64,000 bases of DNA from Photobacterium angustum (GCF_003026365.1 NZ_PYOM01000004.1:226238-290237), one strand, 5' to 3'. Shown: positions 1-9,220, counted from the stretch's first letter. Notes: a model not told the origin generated them from the letters alone. Translations and numbers: made by a program.

Positions 1-164
1 GTTATAGTTACACTTGTTCGTTATTTGAGGTGATTTCATCTAGAAAACGAGCATTATCCAAAAGGATAAATCAGAGAAAACGATAATGTACCCTCACTTC
101 GTTTTTCTGATTATCTCTTCTACACGTCGTACAGAATTATGCTCCTAGAGCCAATTCTTGTTTT
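1..164. other. Intergenic or 3' end of an upstream unit
   Basis: No gene is supported here. The stretch holds an imperfect inverted repeat at about 69-116 (ATCAGAGAAAACG facing CGTTTTTCTGAT). It lies just before a clear terminator, so it is probably the tail of a transcript that begins outside the window. Confidence 0.4.
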
Positions 165-190
165 GCCGGCCTTAATGGCCGGCTTTTTTT
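165..190 (+). terminator. Rho-independent terminator
   Basis: A perfect 7-bp stem GCCGGCC / GGCCGGC with loop TTAAT is followed by seven T residues. It ends a transcript entering from the left edge and insulates the LuxR-type gene at 289. Confidence 0.85.
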
Positions 191-288
191 ATATTTCTGC
201 CTAATATATAAGCATCTTATTACCTATATATTTACAAATACGATAAAGTGATTAAAATGTCTTCGCTGACTGTATTTTTAGGCAATAT

Positions 289-1005
289 ATGAATAATAAA
301 AACGCCTCATTTTCACCCCAAATTTTTGATCAGTTGCCCGGTTGCTGGGGCTGTAAAGATATAAATTCAACATTCGTTTATGTAAATCCTGAATATGGAA
401 GAATGGTTGGATTTGATAATCATTTAGATTGTATAGGTAAAACCGATTATCAAATGCCTATGACAACAACAGATTACGCAGATAAGTATGTTGAACAAGA
501 TCAAATTGTAATAGAAACAGAGAGAACCATTCGTGTTCTTGATATTCATCCATATCATGATGGTAAATGGCGCGCTCACCTTTTTACCAAAACACCATGG
601 CGTGATCATAATAATCAAGTCATAGGAACTATTTTTTCAGGTATTGAGTTAACAGACACAGCTGTATTAGAAGTTGGACATTGGTTATGCCGTGCTATAG
701 GGATAACTCAACAGCAAAAAAATTCTTCTATGCTAAGAATCAGCATTAAAAAGGAAGACATAGGATTAAATACTCGAGAATCTGAAGTGTTATTTCTTCT
801 ATTGCATGGCAAGAAACCACAATATATCGCTAAAACATTAGGTGTTTCTGTAAAAACAATTGAGAATTATGTTTTGCGATTACGAGAAAAATTTAATGCC
901 AATTCTAAAGGTGAGCTTTTAGATTTGGCATTAGAGTTAGGCTATGGTTCAAACATTCCAGAAAGTATGTTGAAAACCCAGTTATCTATCGTTTTAAAAG
1001 ATTAA
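289..1005 (+). CDS. PAS-LuxR family transcriptional regulator
   Basis: This is a 238-residue DNA-binding regulator. Residues about 12-125 look like a PAS sensor fold (GCWGCKDINSTFVYVN near the start). Residues about 158-220 form a LuxR/GerE helix-turn-helix, with LNTRESEVL at its start and the recognition-helix region GVSVKTIENYVLRLR. The order PAS then LuxR is common in Vibrionaceae stand-alone regulators. The ligand and targets cannot be read from sequence, and no acyl-homoserine-lactone domain is present. It converges with pdxH across a shared hairpin. The ATG at 289 has only a weak upstream AGGC. Family assignment is firm; the role is unknown. Confidence 0.85.
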   Translation: MNNKNASFSPQIFDQLPGCWGCKDINSTFVYVNPEYGRMVGFDNHLDCIGKTDYQMPMTTTDYADKYVEQDQIVIETERTIRVLDIHPYHDGKWRAHLFTKTPWRDHNNQVIGTIFSGIELTDTAVLEVGHWLCRAIGITQQQKNSSMLRISIKKEDIGLNTRESEVLFLLLHGKKPQYIAKTLGVSVKTIENYVLRLREKFNANSKGELLDLALELGYGSNIPESMLKTQLSIVLKD

Positions 1006-1014
1006 ATAACTCAT

Positions 1015-1047
1015 ACAATAAAAGAGTAGCTATCTGCTCTTTATTGT
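1015..1047. terminator. Bidirectional terminator between the LuxR gene and pdxH
   Basis: CAATAAAAGAG pairs with CTCTTTATTG. The A-rich left arm and T-rich right arm let it act on both strands. It sits exactly between two converging stop codons. Confidence 0.65.
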
Positions 1048-1682
1048 TATGGTGCTAATCGATCAATTGTCCATTCTTCACTATGATCGTGATATAAAAA
1101 ACGATCATGTAAACGATGTTCGCCACCTTGCCAGAATTCAATCGAATTGAATTTAACGCGAAAACCTCCCCAAAAGGTAGGTACTGGCACCTCTCCAGCT
1201 AGAAACTTTTGTTTCAATTCAAAATATTTCCCTTCCAATGCTTGTCTTGCTGTTAAGCGTTGGCTTTGCTTACTCGCCCATGCAGCAACTTGGCTTTCTT
1301 TTGGACGAGAAGAAAAATAGGTTAGCACTTCACGCTTTGATAACGCTTCAACATGGCCGGTAATATGTACTTGTCTTTCCAACATATGCCATGGGAAATG
1401 TAAGCTGATTTTATTATTAATGGCTAGTTGTTGAGCTTTACGACTACCTAGATTGGTATAAAAAACAAAACCATGCTCATCAAAGTGTTTAAGTAAAACG
1501 ATACGTTGAAAAGGTTGACCAGATCCATCAACTGTAGCAACTGTCATTGCTGTAGGATCCGGTAATTGTGCCTCTACTGCTTGCTTTAACCATCGTTCAA
1601 ATAAGACTAGTGGATCACTCGGTAAATCATCTCGTCGTAGCCCTCCTTTGGCATACTCCCTACGAATATCTGATAATTCCAT
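1047..1682 (-). CDS. pdxH: Pyridoxamine 5'-phosphate oxidase
   Basis: PdxH oxidises pyridoxamine or pyridoxine 5'-phosphate to pyridoxal 5'-phosphate using FMN and oxygen, in the cytosol; it serves de novo B6 synthesis and salvage. The protein is about 211 residues, the family's usual size. Family segments are visible in order: LSDIRREY at the N terminus, [18 protein letters not shown] and GSRKAQQL in the FMN-binding split barrel, [36 protein letters not shown], and a C-terminal RLAP. I chose the ATG at 1682 because the GGAG of its Shine-Dalgarno lies inside the four extra codons of the longer reading from 1694. pdxH also lies on chromosome II in Vibrio cholerae. Confidence 0.96.
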   Translation of the reverse strand: MELSDIRREYAKGGLRRDDLPSDPLVLFERWLKQAVEAQLPDPTAMTVATVDGSGQPFQRIVLLKHFDEHGFVFYTNLGSRKAQQLAINNKISLHFPWHMLERQVHITGHVEALSKREVLTYFSSRPKESQVAAWASKQSQRLTARQALEGKYFELKQKFLAGEVPVPTFWGGFRVKFNSIEFWQGGEHRLHDRFLYHDHSEEWTIDRLAP

Positions 1683-1951
1683 TTTTATCTCCATAAAGTA
1701 TAAATGATTTATTCTCTACAATATTGTGACTTCCTTTTGGAAGCAAACACTATTTTCTTATGAATATTAGTCTTGTTTGCAAAAACAAATAGACACATCT
1801 ATCGAATTTCAACAATAAATAACAAAGAGTACAGTTGCATGATGCGACTTTTGATAAATTAGACTAATACAAAATCAATGATTTAGTCAGCATAAGATAT
1901 CTCTCTTTTACTGTTTATGTTGGGCTAGTACTCTACCTTGGTGCTAAGACT

Positions 1952-3904
1952 ATGACACTCTTTAAACGACAAATAATAAGTATTACAACACTAATGTGTT
2001 CTGTACTTAGCATTTCTGCAGGTACGCAGTTGTATACTGGCTATCATGTAATTAGTGATCAGCATATAGCGACAGCTCATGAAGATATAAATCGTGCGCT
2101 TACTACATTACCGGATAAATTATCAATTCTTGACAGTTTAATAATTTCACGACAACAAGAAGTACAACTTGTTGATACACTAAATTATTTGTTCCCACCA
2201 CAACAATATAACCATGCATCGTTGTTATTTGCAGATTCAACACCTTTGATACGAATAGATAATAACCGTGATATCACTAATGTTCCACAATGGTTTCAAT
2301 CATTAATTAAAATTCCAGAGCATCATGAAAAACGCATAATAAATAATGATGATTTTGATGTCGGAATCTTAGAGCTGAGCGCTTCATCCCGCTGGGTATA
2401 TACAAAATATTGGCAATTATTTAGTAACACCCTCATTTCTCATTTATTACTCATGCTTACTGGTGGCTGCGCTATTTATCTCATTAGTAAAAAGCATTTC
2501 ACATCGTTACGCAAACTAACAACCCGTGCGTATAACATAGATAATCTCAATCAAGCACCTTTAGCATTGCCTGATGAATCAGATATTAAAACAATTGTAA
2601 GAGCATTTAATAAGCTTAGTTATCAGTTAGATGTGAATTTTAAAAGCCAAGCAAACGAAGCAGTAAAACTGCGAGAACAGGCTTACCTTGATCCTATCTC
2701 TGGATTAGGTAATCGTAGTTTCTTTATCCACCAAATTAGCTCTTGGTTGGATGAATCACATAAAGGCGGATTAGCACTAATTCAAACAACTTTAATTAGT
2801 GATTATTATGAACAGGAAGGCTATCAAGCGGGTGATAAACTTATAAAACAAATTGCAGCACGTTTAAATGATGTGATTAGTTATAATTACACCACGATTG
2901 CACGCTTATCTCGTGATGAATTTGCCATTCTTATCCCTAACCTTTCTCCTGAAAAGTTAGAGTTACTCGGAAAAATGGTGCTTAAAATATTTGATGATAT
3001 CGTTAATAATTCAAAATTAGTCAGCCCATCAACCACAGATATTGGCTTGGTTTATAACGAAGCACAAATATCTCCGAGCCAATTATTAACACAATTAGAT
3101 AACGCATTAACACAAGCAAAGCTTACTCCTCATAAATCTATTGCTTTAATAAAAGATCCTAATAGTCATAACAGTTTAGGTAAGCAACAGTGGAAACAAT
3201 TACTGGAACAAGCGATTAATGAAGATTTATTTCAATATAAATTTCAGCCTGCAACATTAGAAGATAAAAGTGTTTATCATTATGAAGTATTCACTGCGAT
3301 ACAAAAAAATAAGCACTTTTTTTCAGCCGGTCAGTTTTTAGGTGCTATTGAAGATTTGAAGATAGGAAGCTGGTTTGATCGACATGTAATCGTTACTATC
3401 ATTAACCGACTAAATGCAGATAGAACAATAGGTCCGTTTGCAATTAACATTACTAACAGCAGTATTGGCGATCCTAGTTTCACTCGTTGGTTAGATAAAC
3501 TATTGAGTAATAATACTCAGATAGCCTCTCGATTATTTTTTGAATTACAAGAAATCAGTTGTATCAGAAACACAGATGCAACAAGCCTGTTGTGCAGCAT
3601 TATAAAACGCTACCACTTCGGCGTGGGGATAGATAACTATGGACGTCATTTTCAATCATTAAATTACTTAAAAGAAATTAATCCTGATTACGTCAAAATC
3701 GACTATGCATATACTTATCAATTAAATGACCAGACAAAATCAACGGTGTTATCTTCTATATGCCGAACCGCACATAGTTTAGATATTAAGGCTATTGCAA
3801 CTCGAGTTGAAACAGAAACACAGTTAGAACGGTTATCTGATTTATTCGTAAGTGGCTATCAAGGCTTTATTACTGAAAAACATACACAGTTAGAAACGGT
3901 GTAG
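1952..3904 (+). CDS. LapD-like membrane protein with degenerate GGDEF and EAL domains
   Basis: The 650-residue inner-membrane protein has an N-terminal membrane helix (about 8-28), a periplasmic part (about 29-155), a second helix (about 160-182), a HAMP-like linker, a GGDEF fold (about 240-400) and an EAL fold (about 410-645). Both catalytic signatures are broken: the GGDEF loop reads LSRDEF and the EAL position reads YEVFTAI, while the later FGVGIDNYGRH replaces the usual DDFG segment. This layout matches LapD-type c-di-GMP receptors, which bind rather than make or break the nucleotide. No lapG protease gene is adjacent, so the partner is unknown. A strong terminator follows; between them lies the first parS2-like site. 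Confidence 0.8.
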   Translation: MTLFKRQIISITTLMCSVLSISAGTQLYTGYHVISDQHIATAHEDINRALTTLPDKLSILDSLIISRQQEVQLVDTLNYLFPPQQYNHASLLFADSTPLIRIDNNRDITNVPQWFQSLIKIPEHHEKRIINNDDFDVGILELSASSRWVYTKYWQLFSNTLISHLLLMLTGGCAIYLISKKHFTSLRKLTTRAYNIDNLNQAPLALPDESDIKTIVRAFNKLSYQLDVNFKSQANEAVKLREQAYLDPISGLGNRSFFIHQISSWLDESHKGGLALIQTTLISDYYEQEGYQAGDKLIKQIAARLNDVISYNYTTIARLSRDEFAILIPNLSPEKLELLGKMVLKIFDDIVNNSKLVSPSTTDIGLVYNEAQISPSQLLTQLDNALTQAKLTPHKSIALIKDPNSHNSLGKQQWKQLLEQAINEDLFQYKFQPATLEDKSVYHYEVFTAIQKNKHFFSAGQFLGAIEDLKIGSWFDRHVIVTIINRLNADRTIGPFAINITNSSIGDPSFTRWLDKLLSNNTQIASRLFFELQEISCIRNTDATSLLCSIIKRYHFGVGIDNYGRHFQSLNYLKEINPDYVKIDYAYTYQLNDQTKSTVLSSICRTAHSLDIKAIATRVETETQLERLSDLFVSGYQGFITEKHTQLETV

Positions 3905-3907
3905 TTC

Positions 3908-3922
3908 ATTTACACTGTAAAT
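3908..3922. other. parS2: parS2-type centromere site 1
   Basis: A perfect 15-bp palindrome (ATTTACACTGTAAAT) matching the Vibrio chromosome II ParB2 target NTTTACANTGTAAAN. It overlaps the region just after the LapD-like gene's stop codon. Confidence 0.85.
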
Positions 3923-3937
3923 ATTGTTTTTCATGAA

Positions 3938-3965
3938 AACCAGTACAGAGGTACTGGTTTTTTTA
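3938..3965 (+). terminator. Rho-independent terminator after the LapD-like gene
   Basis: ACCAGTAC pairs with GTACTGGT around an AGAG tetraloop and is followed by six to seven T residues. Confidence 0.85.
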
Positions 3966-4222
3966 TGTCTATTTATTATCTAACTGATTCACCATATGAT
4001 ACAGCCGCTATCATGGTTTTTAATATCAATAAGACAAGGTAAAGGTTCTGCCTTATTTTAATCAATCGAATCAAAGCTTGAATTGGACAGATTAAATAAG
4101 TGCACTTTCAACTAAGTACGTATCGATATTTTAATTGTTGACCACTTTTTTTCAAAACTTTTAGACACTTCAAAATATCTTTTTTTAGTTAAAGCAAATC
4201 TCTAAATATTGGTTCACTATAT

Positions 4223-4237
4223 ATTTACAGTGTAAAT
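4223..4237. other. parS2: parS2-type centromere site 2
   Basis: Perfect palindrome ATTTACAGTGTAAAT, ending 20 bp before the first heptanucleotide array. Confidence 0.85.
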
Positions 4238-4256
4238 GCAACACTTCCATTTTTCA

Positions 4257-4356
4257 CATCTAGCATCTAGCATCTAGCATCTAGCATCTAGCATCTAGCA
4301 TCTAGCATCTAGCATCTAGCATCTAGCATCTAGCATCTAGCATCTAGCATCTAGCA
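4257..4356. repeat. Tandem array of 14 CATCTAG heptamers
   Basis: Fourteen perfect, uninterrupted copies of the 7-bp unit CATCTAG (4257-4354) plus a CA remnant. It is non-coding and lies between parS2-type sites. Such a perfect short array is prone to slippage, so copy number should vary between strains. Confidence 0.97.
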
Positions 4357-4396
4357 AATAATAATAAATAATAAACAATTAACCATCATTCATATT

Positions 4397-4411
4397 ATTT
4401 ACAGTGTAAAT
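4397..4411. other. parS2: parS2-type centromere site 3
   Basis: Perfect palindrome ATTTACAGTGTAAAT. Its centre is 28 bp from the centre of the next site. Confidence 0.85.
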
Positions 4412-4424
4412 ATCTAATTTACAT

Positions 4425-4439
4425 ATTTACACTGTAAAT
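4425..4439. other. parS2: parS2-type centromere site 4
   Basis: Perfect palindrome ATTTACACTGTAAAT, paired closely with the site at 4397. Confidence 0.85.
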
Positions 4440-4670
4440 CAAAATAAGCACCTACTTGCATATGGAATTACGAAGGATAATTAGTTTAAATCTAATTATA
4501 CAGTTTAGTACTTACATTATTATCCAACCTTTCAATTAAAAAAGTAAGTATCAGCTATCTATTCATAAAGTCGCGACTAAATATAAAATCAATTTTATCG
4601 CTGATAAATAACAAGCACCATCCTACGATGACAATAAAAAATTCCAGAGAAAGTTATGTAGAGGCACCAA

Positions 4671-4750
4671 GAAGTAAGAAGTAAGAAGTAAGAAGTAAGA
4701 AGTAAGAAGTAAGAAGTAAGAAGTAAGAAGTAAGAAGTAAGAAGTAAGAA
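4671..4750. repeat. Tandem array of 11 GAAGTAA heptamers
   Basis: Eleven perfect copies of the 7-bp unit GAAGTAA (4671-4747) plus a GAA remnant. The unit is unrelated in sequence to the CATCTAG array but has the same period, and both arrays are followed by AATAATAAA-type sequence. Confidence 0.97.
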
Positions 4751-4765
4751 AATAATAAACGGGTA

Positions 4766-4780
4766 ATTTACAGTGTAAAG
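4766..4780. other. parS2: parS2-type centromere site 5
   Basis: ATTTACAGTGTAAAG. The 13-bp core is perfect and one outer base differs from the palindrome. Confidence 0.8.
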
Positions 4781-4790
4781 TTAATATCCA

Positions 4791-4805
4791 ATTTACACTG
4801 TAAAC
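4791..4805. other. parS2: parS2-type centromere site 6
   Basis: ATTTACACTGTAAAC, a perfect core 25 bp from the previous site and 25 bp from the tmcA stop codon. Confidence 0.8.
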
Positions 4806-4829
4806 AGTACTCCCAAATCTAAGCCAACA

Positions 4830-6923
4830 CTAGATAAGATTCTCGCTGACAAATTGACGAAGAATGTTTTCAGCTTGTTTTCGTCCAGTAAATTTGAAAG
4901 TAGAGATAACATCAGTCCAAGCTTGGCGCTGCATCACTTTTGCGATGACAAAAAACAATTCCTCATTTCTAGTACAATCATCACTAAGTAAATAAGATGA
5001 TAACTTTGTTTCAATACTTGCAACTACATAATCATAGCCTAACGCCCCCAAACAAAAGCCTTTAAGTTGAGACTGAATAAAGGGTTCAGGAAGTTGATAA
5101 TCAATTGAATGACTCTTCTTATTTCTATATAAACGAAGAAATAAGTCAGGCGCTAGTTGTTGAAACTGTTCAACTCTTTGAGCACTAAAACTCGCAGAAA
5201 ATAAAAGCGAAGCATCATTGAACCAGGAGTCATAGCAATTAGGATTGAAGACCTTTACGCAGAGTAAAGAATGCAAACCACTCGCCGCATCTTTATTTAT
5301 ACCTAAACGAATAGGAGTAAAACCTGCGTTATGCCAAAAATTTACTAGCTCATCAGAAGCGCCAAAACTTGTACCAATATAGTCAACGCCGCACGACAAA
5401 GCGTACTTCTCAGCACAAGATAATAACTGCTGACCGATCCTCTGACGATGAAGTGTAGGTAAAACAGCAATACGTAATATTCGATAACAAGACTGTTTCG
5501 CTGCCGCTTTTAAACCGAGATGTGCTGCGATAGATTGTGCTAATAAATGCCCTTTAATTCTTCGCTGCCCAAGCATAACCGCTTGCGCTAAATCATCATC
5601 AAACCCACCCTCTTTGACTAACAAGCAGCAACCAATCACGTGCTGTTCCGTTCGGGCAATTAGTACCTGTTGGGTAGTATCATCTAGAAGTTGTTGAACG
5701 TCATTGGGAGATGTTTGGTAGTGGGCATGAATTAATAGACCAACAATTTGAGACAATAAATTTTTGTTTGCAACAAGCTCTGACTTGGTTACGAGTTCAT
5801 AAGAAATTGTCGCAGCAGGTAATGTCTCTATTGTTGAGTACTCGGCATTAAGCAGTAATGCATTGAAAACCCACAGCTCTAATGGATCGTTCACTTGCCA
5901 GCGAATGGGTTGATCAATATGAAGCGCTTTCCACTGCGGCATTTTTCTATTGAGAGATTGCTTAAATTTAATTTCAAAACCACGCCCAGTTCCTTCATAG
6001 CCATGAATCGTCGTGGCAAAAACTAAACGATTATGTCGATTCAATAACGCTATCAAAGTATCACCAGGAATAGCTGCTGCTTCATCAACAAGGATAAAAT
6101 CATATTTATCAGCAACATCACAAATAACGTCTTGTGCAATAAAATGCAGCTCACTTCCTTGGCATAATAATCGATGAGGATTAGTGGTATCAGCGTCAAC
6201 CAAGCGTTGTTGTGCATGCGAAAAAACGGTAGATGCACAAGCAAAAGAAGGAGATGTCACCGCAATTTTCATTTTTCGCGTTAGCATTAACTCTGCTGCA
6301 GCAATACCTAACGCAGATGATTTACCTCGCCCTCTATCGGCCGATAAAACTAAAGGGCGCTTCCTATGACCAACAGCGACCTTAATAATGGCATCTACTG
6401 CATGCTCTTGCTGTTGTGTTAAACAAAACCGAGGAGCACTTGAGGTAAACTCAATACTATTATGTGACTGATGAATCCAAGGTATAAATACAGGAATACT
6501 AGTATCTTGGGATAAAGTAATCACATCCGGATCAGAACACAGTAATGATAGCCGCTTCATAAATGGAGAAATATTTGCATCACTTTTCCAACCAAGAGGT
6601 AAGAGTAATAACATTACACCGCCCCCTTTTATTGTGCCAGACAACGCACCAATAACATTCGCATCAATACCGTGATGAGCGTTAATAGCAATACATTCAG
6701 TCTCTTGTCCCAACCACTTTTTCGCTGTTTTAAAAAGGCATTGAAGCATTGATTCAGGCGCATCTTCACCCGCCCAAAGCATCGCTGAATAGTGTTCAGA
6801 AAATAATTGCGAGATCTGAGTCGCCCAGCGAAGATCACCTTCAACAATAACAAGTCGACGGCAATTAGCAGCAAGTGAGTCCGTATGAAGCTGAGAAATA
6901 AACGTAGGAAGAAGTGATAACAT
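4830..6923 (-). CDS. tmcA: tRNA(Met) cytidine acetyltransferase TmcA
   Basis: TmcA uses acetyl-CoA and ATP to place N4-acetylcytidine on the wobble base of elongator tRNA-Met. The 697 residues are a little longer than the E. coli enzyme. Domains in order are an N-terminal DUF1726-type region (1-150), a helicase-like ATPase with Walker A SADRGRGKSS (about 195-204) and Walker B ILVDEAAAIP (about 277-286), a GNAT acetyltransferase with RIAVLPTLHRQRIGQQLL, and a C-terminal tRNA-binding tail. The ATG at 6923 follows AGGTTATTGT, an acceptable ribosome-binding site. It lies downstream of parAB on the same strand but is separated from it by a terminator. Confidence 0.95.
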   Translation of the reverse strand: MLSLLPTFISQLHTDSLAANCRRLVIVEGDLRWATQISQLFSEHYSAMLWAGEDAPESMLQCLFKTAKKWLGQETECIAINAHHGIDANVIGALSGTIKGGGVMLLLLPLGWKSDANISPFMKRLSLLCSDPDVITLSQDTSIPVFIPWIHQSHNSIEFTSSAPRFCLTQQQEHAVDAIIKVAVGHRKRPLVLSADRGRGKSSALGIAAAELMLTRKMKIAVTSPSFACASTVFSHAQQRLVDADTTNPHRLLCQGSELHFIAQDVICDVADKYDFILVDEAAAIPGDTLIALLNRHNRLVFATTIHGYEGTGRGFEIKFKQSLNRKMPQWKALHIDQPIRWQVNDPLELWVFNALLLNAEYSTIETLPAATISYELVTKSELVANKNLLSQIVGLLIHAHYQTSPNDVQQLLDDTTQQVLIARTEQHVIGCCLLVKEGGFDDDLAQAVMLGQRRIKGHLLAQSIAAHLGLKAAAKQSCYRILRIAVLPTLHRQRIGQQLLSCAEKYALSCGVDYIGTSFGASDELVNFWHNAGFTPIRLGINKDAASGLHSLLCVKVFNPNCYDSWFNDASLLFSASFSAQRVEQFQQLAPDLFLRLYRNKKSHSIDYQLPEPFIQSQLKGFCLGALGYDYVVASIETKLSSYLLSDDCTRNEELFFVIAKVMQRQAWTDVISTFKFTGRKQAENILRQFVSENLI

Positions 6924-6981
6924 ACAATAACCTGAACAACATGATTGTTGAGATCATAACATGTGAAGCAAAATTGAGATG

Positions 6982-7010
6982 AAAAAAAACCACGCTAGAG
7001 TGCGTGGCTT
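6982..7010 (-). terminator. Rho-independent terminator of the parAB operon
   Basis: Read on the minus strand, GCCACGC pairs with GCGTGGT around a short loop and runs into eight T residues, directly after the parB stop codon. Confidence 0.85.
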
Positions 7011-7023
7011 TAATAAGGTTTGA

Positions 7024-7998
7024 TTATTTCAAATAATCATTTAAATAATCAAGGATGTCACTAACTTGTCGATCACTCATTTTTTTCAAACGTAACTGTA
7101 GCTTATCACCATCGCGGGTATAACTTACTTTACCTTTAATGAGTTCTTGAGAACTTGGTTTTTCAACTACAGCTTTTGGCTGAAGTGCATCACCCATTTC
7201 TTCAAGTTTAACCGTCACTTCGCGAGTAATACGGCTGATCCCTTGTGCTTTGATTGTTTTCCAAAGCGCCGTATTTTCTGCACTTAACTCTTCAATCATT
7301 TTTTTCTGTTGTTCAGCGTCTAAGCCAAAAAACACACGGTGAAGTTTAACAATAGTAGGACGGCCAAGCTCGCCAACGCTCGGGTAAGCCATCAGCAATT
7401 CCATCGGTAAACTTGCCGCTTTTAAAGCACCACTTACTAGGGCTTCACTGCATTGTAAATAACGTGCTAACTCTTTTTGATCCGCAACTTTTCCACTATC
7501 AAGTAGGTGTTGCATCTCTTTACCACGCTCAAATAAACTTAGCGGTTTATGAGCATTAGCGACATCAGATAAAAATTTAGCGTGTTCAGTATTAATGCCT
7601 TTAGCAACATAAATTAAGAAATCTTTATGGGCTAAAATACAAGACATACGACGGCGGCTACCGTCTAAAACCTCAATACGACCATCATCTAACCAACGAC
7701 CAACAGCTGGATATTGCTGTCCGCGATCTTTCAATGTCGATAATATATCAGCAAGTGCGTGCTCATTTAAAAATGCTTGTTCACGTGCATTCTCAGCAAA
7801 AACAGTGGTTTTAGTACTGACATCGTCGGCATTAATTTTGATTAATTCAAACGCAACCGTTTCTTCACCTGCTACAGCTAATTCTATTACAGCTGCTTTA
7901 TCACGTGCAGCTGTTTGTGCTTCTGTTACATTGGTCGCGCGGCGCTTATCCGCTTTACCAAACAGACGAGCATTAAGATCAGTTGTTTTAATAGCCAT
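7024..7998 (-). CDS. parB: Chromosome II partition protein ParB2
   Basis: This 324-residue centromere-binding protein should bind the TTTACA-N-TGTAAA sites in this window and recruit ParA2 to segregate chromosome II. It has the ParB N-terminal nucleotide-binding fold with VLDGSRRRMSC, then a central helix-turn-helix with LARYLQCSEALVSGALKAA, and a C-terminal dimerisation segment. It closely resembles the plasmid-like ParB2 of Vibrio rather than the Spo0J-like ParB of chromosome I. Its Shine-Dalgarno (GAGGAG) lies in the last codons of parA, so the two genes are coupled, with 7 bp between them. A terminator follows. Confidence 0.95.
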   Translation of the reverse strand: MAIKTTDLNARLFGKADKRRATNVTEAQTAARDKAAVIELAVAGEETVAFELIKINADDVSTKTTVFAENAREQAFLNEHALADILSTLKDRGQQYPAVGRWLDDGRIEVLDGSRRRMSCILAHKDFLIYVAKGINTEHAKFLSDVANAHKPLSLFERGKEMQHLLDSGKVADQKELARYLQCSEALVSGALKAASLPMELLMAYPSVGELGRPTIVKLHRVFFGLDAEQQKKMIEELSAENTALWKTIKAQGISRITREVTVKLEEMGDALQPKAVVEKPSSQELIKGKVSYTRDGDKLQLRLKKMSDRQVSDILDYLNDYLK

Positions 7999-8005
7999 CT
8001 GTTAG

Positions 8006-9220
8006 TTACTCCTCGTTAAGATTTGCCCAGTGGCTATGCATAACGCGTTCTAGTTCTAAACCAACACGCTGAATAGCCTCTTGAGCGGTTGAAAGGGTCT
8101 TTTTACCCCCTTCAAACTCTGCTGCCGTTAAGTCAAATACCGTACTATAGGTATCAGCACAAGTTTCAAATGCACGGCTACGTGGCACAGTAGCCATCAT
8201 AACTTGATCACGAAGCAAGTAATTCATTTCAGTTAACACAGAAACTTGCTTCTTATTATCGTCTTCAAACATTGTCGGCATTAAACGAATAAACTCTAAG
8301 CCATGCCAATCTTCAGGGAACATCTCGTAAACAGTCGGTAAATGCTGGAAAAAGTTAACGGTAGATGCCCAGTCAAGACGTTTTGCAGCACAAGGAATGA
8401 TTAACGCATTAGATGCATACATTGCATTCCATACCAGCGGGTCGATGTGTGGACCCGTATCAATCATAATAATGTCGAACTCATCTGCAATTGGATCAAT
8501 TACTTTTTCTTTGAGTAAACGAACAATATCAAGGTCTTGATTTACAGCAAGATCTTGCCATGCATCAGCGTTAAACATCGCATCTTCAGGGAAGGCCGCT
8601 ATGGTTTTAAGGTTAGGATACTGGGTTGGCATAACCACATTATCTTTTAAGAAATCTTTATCCATTTCAACGCCATCAGGTACGTTATCAAGCATAACGT
8701 CAACAGCAGAATAAATCGTTTCTTGTTTACCCACACTAATAAGAGGGTTTAAAAATAGACGTAATGACCCCTGTGGATCAAGGTCGATAAGACATATACG
8801 ATAACGTTTATCTAAATCTAATGCTAAACAAGCAGCAATATGTACCGCTGTCATTGATTTACCCGTACCACCTTTCTGGTTCTGAACATTAACAACCCAA
8901 GGTTTACGGCCAGCACCTTCTCTTTCATGAAAAGCCGGCTTTTTTGCCGCTTTCATCAACTTATGGGCTTCCTCTAAAGTAATAGAGTAGTGATTAGCAT
9001 TATTTTTTGTAAATTGATGGCCATCAGCCTCCATACGAGAAATAGCATCATCAAGTTTACGTCTTGTTAACCCTGAGCGTGTTTCCATTAAAGCTTTAGA
9101 CATCGGAGGGAATAACTCCTCACGACGCTCTTCTAAAACAATCTCAATTCGGTCCGCTTGTACTTGTTTTGTTTGCTCTGCAATGTTGAGCAAGTTTTGG
9201 ATCGTCTGTTCCCTATTCAT
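8006..9220 (-). CDS. parA: Chromosome II partition ATPase ParA2
   Basis: ParA2 is a Walker-type ATPase (404 residues here) that forms nucleoid-bound filaments or gradients to move ParB2-parS2 complexes. The N-terminal 100 residues hold a winged-helix-like domain, as in P1-type ParA. The deviant Walker A motif is NQKGGTGKSMTAVH, the A' region is CLIDLDPQGSL, and Walker B is FDIIMIDTGPHIDP. I chose the ATG at 9220 (MNREQTIQNLLNIAEQT) because Vibrio ParA2 starts at this point and AGAGTG precedes it; the reading from 9253 adds eleven unlikely residues. It heads the parAB operon, transcribed away from the origin. Confidence 0.95.
   Translation of the reverse strand: MNREQTIQNLLNIAEQTKQVQADRIEIVLEERREELFPPMSKALMETRSGLTRRKLDDAISRMEADGHQFTKNNANHYSITLEEAHKLMKAAKKPAFHEREGAGRKPWVVNVQNQKGGTGKSMTAVHIAACLALDLDKRYRICLIDLDPQGSLRLFLNPLISVGKQETIYSAVDVMLDNVPDGVEMDKDFLKDNVVMPTQYPNLKTIAAFPEDAMFNADAWQDLAVNQDLDIVRLLKEKVIDPIADEFDIIMIDTGPHIDPLVWNAMYASNALIIPCAAKRLDWASTVNFFQHLPTVYEMFPEDWHGLEFIRLMPTMFEDDNKKQVSVLTEMNYLLRDQVMMATVPRSRAFETCADTYSTVFDLTAAEFEGGKKTLSTAQEAIQRVGLELERVMHSHWANLNEE

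Larger units (their letters stand above)
3966..4829. other. Gene-free centromere-like block
   Basis: About 0.86 kb with no supportable gene. It carries five parS2-type palindromes (4223, 4397, 4425, 4766, 4791) and two heptanucleotide arrays (4257-4356 and 4671-4750). With the site at 3908, six parS2 sites fall within 900 bp. The block ends against the 3' end of tmcA. Confidence 0.75.

Noticed and set aside
4257..4750. CRISPR array
   Set aside because: The repeats are seven bases long and strictly tandem, with no spacers and no cas genes nearby.
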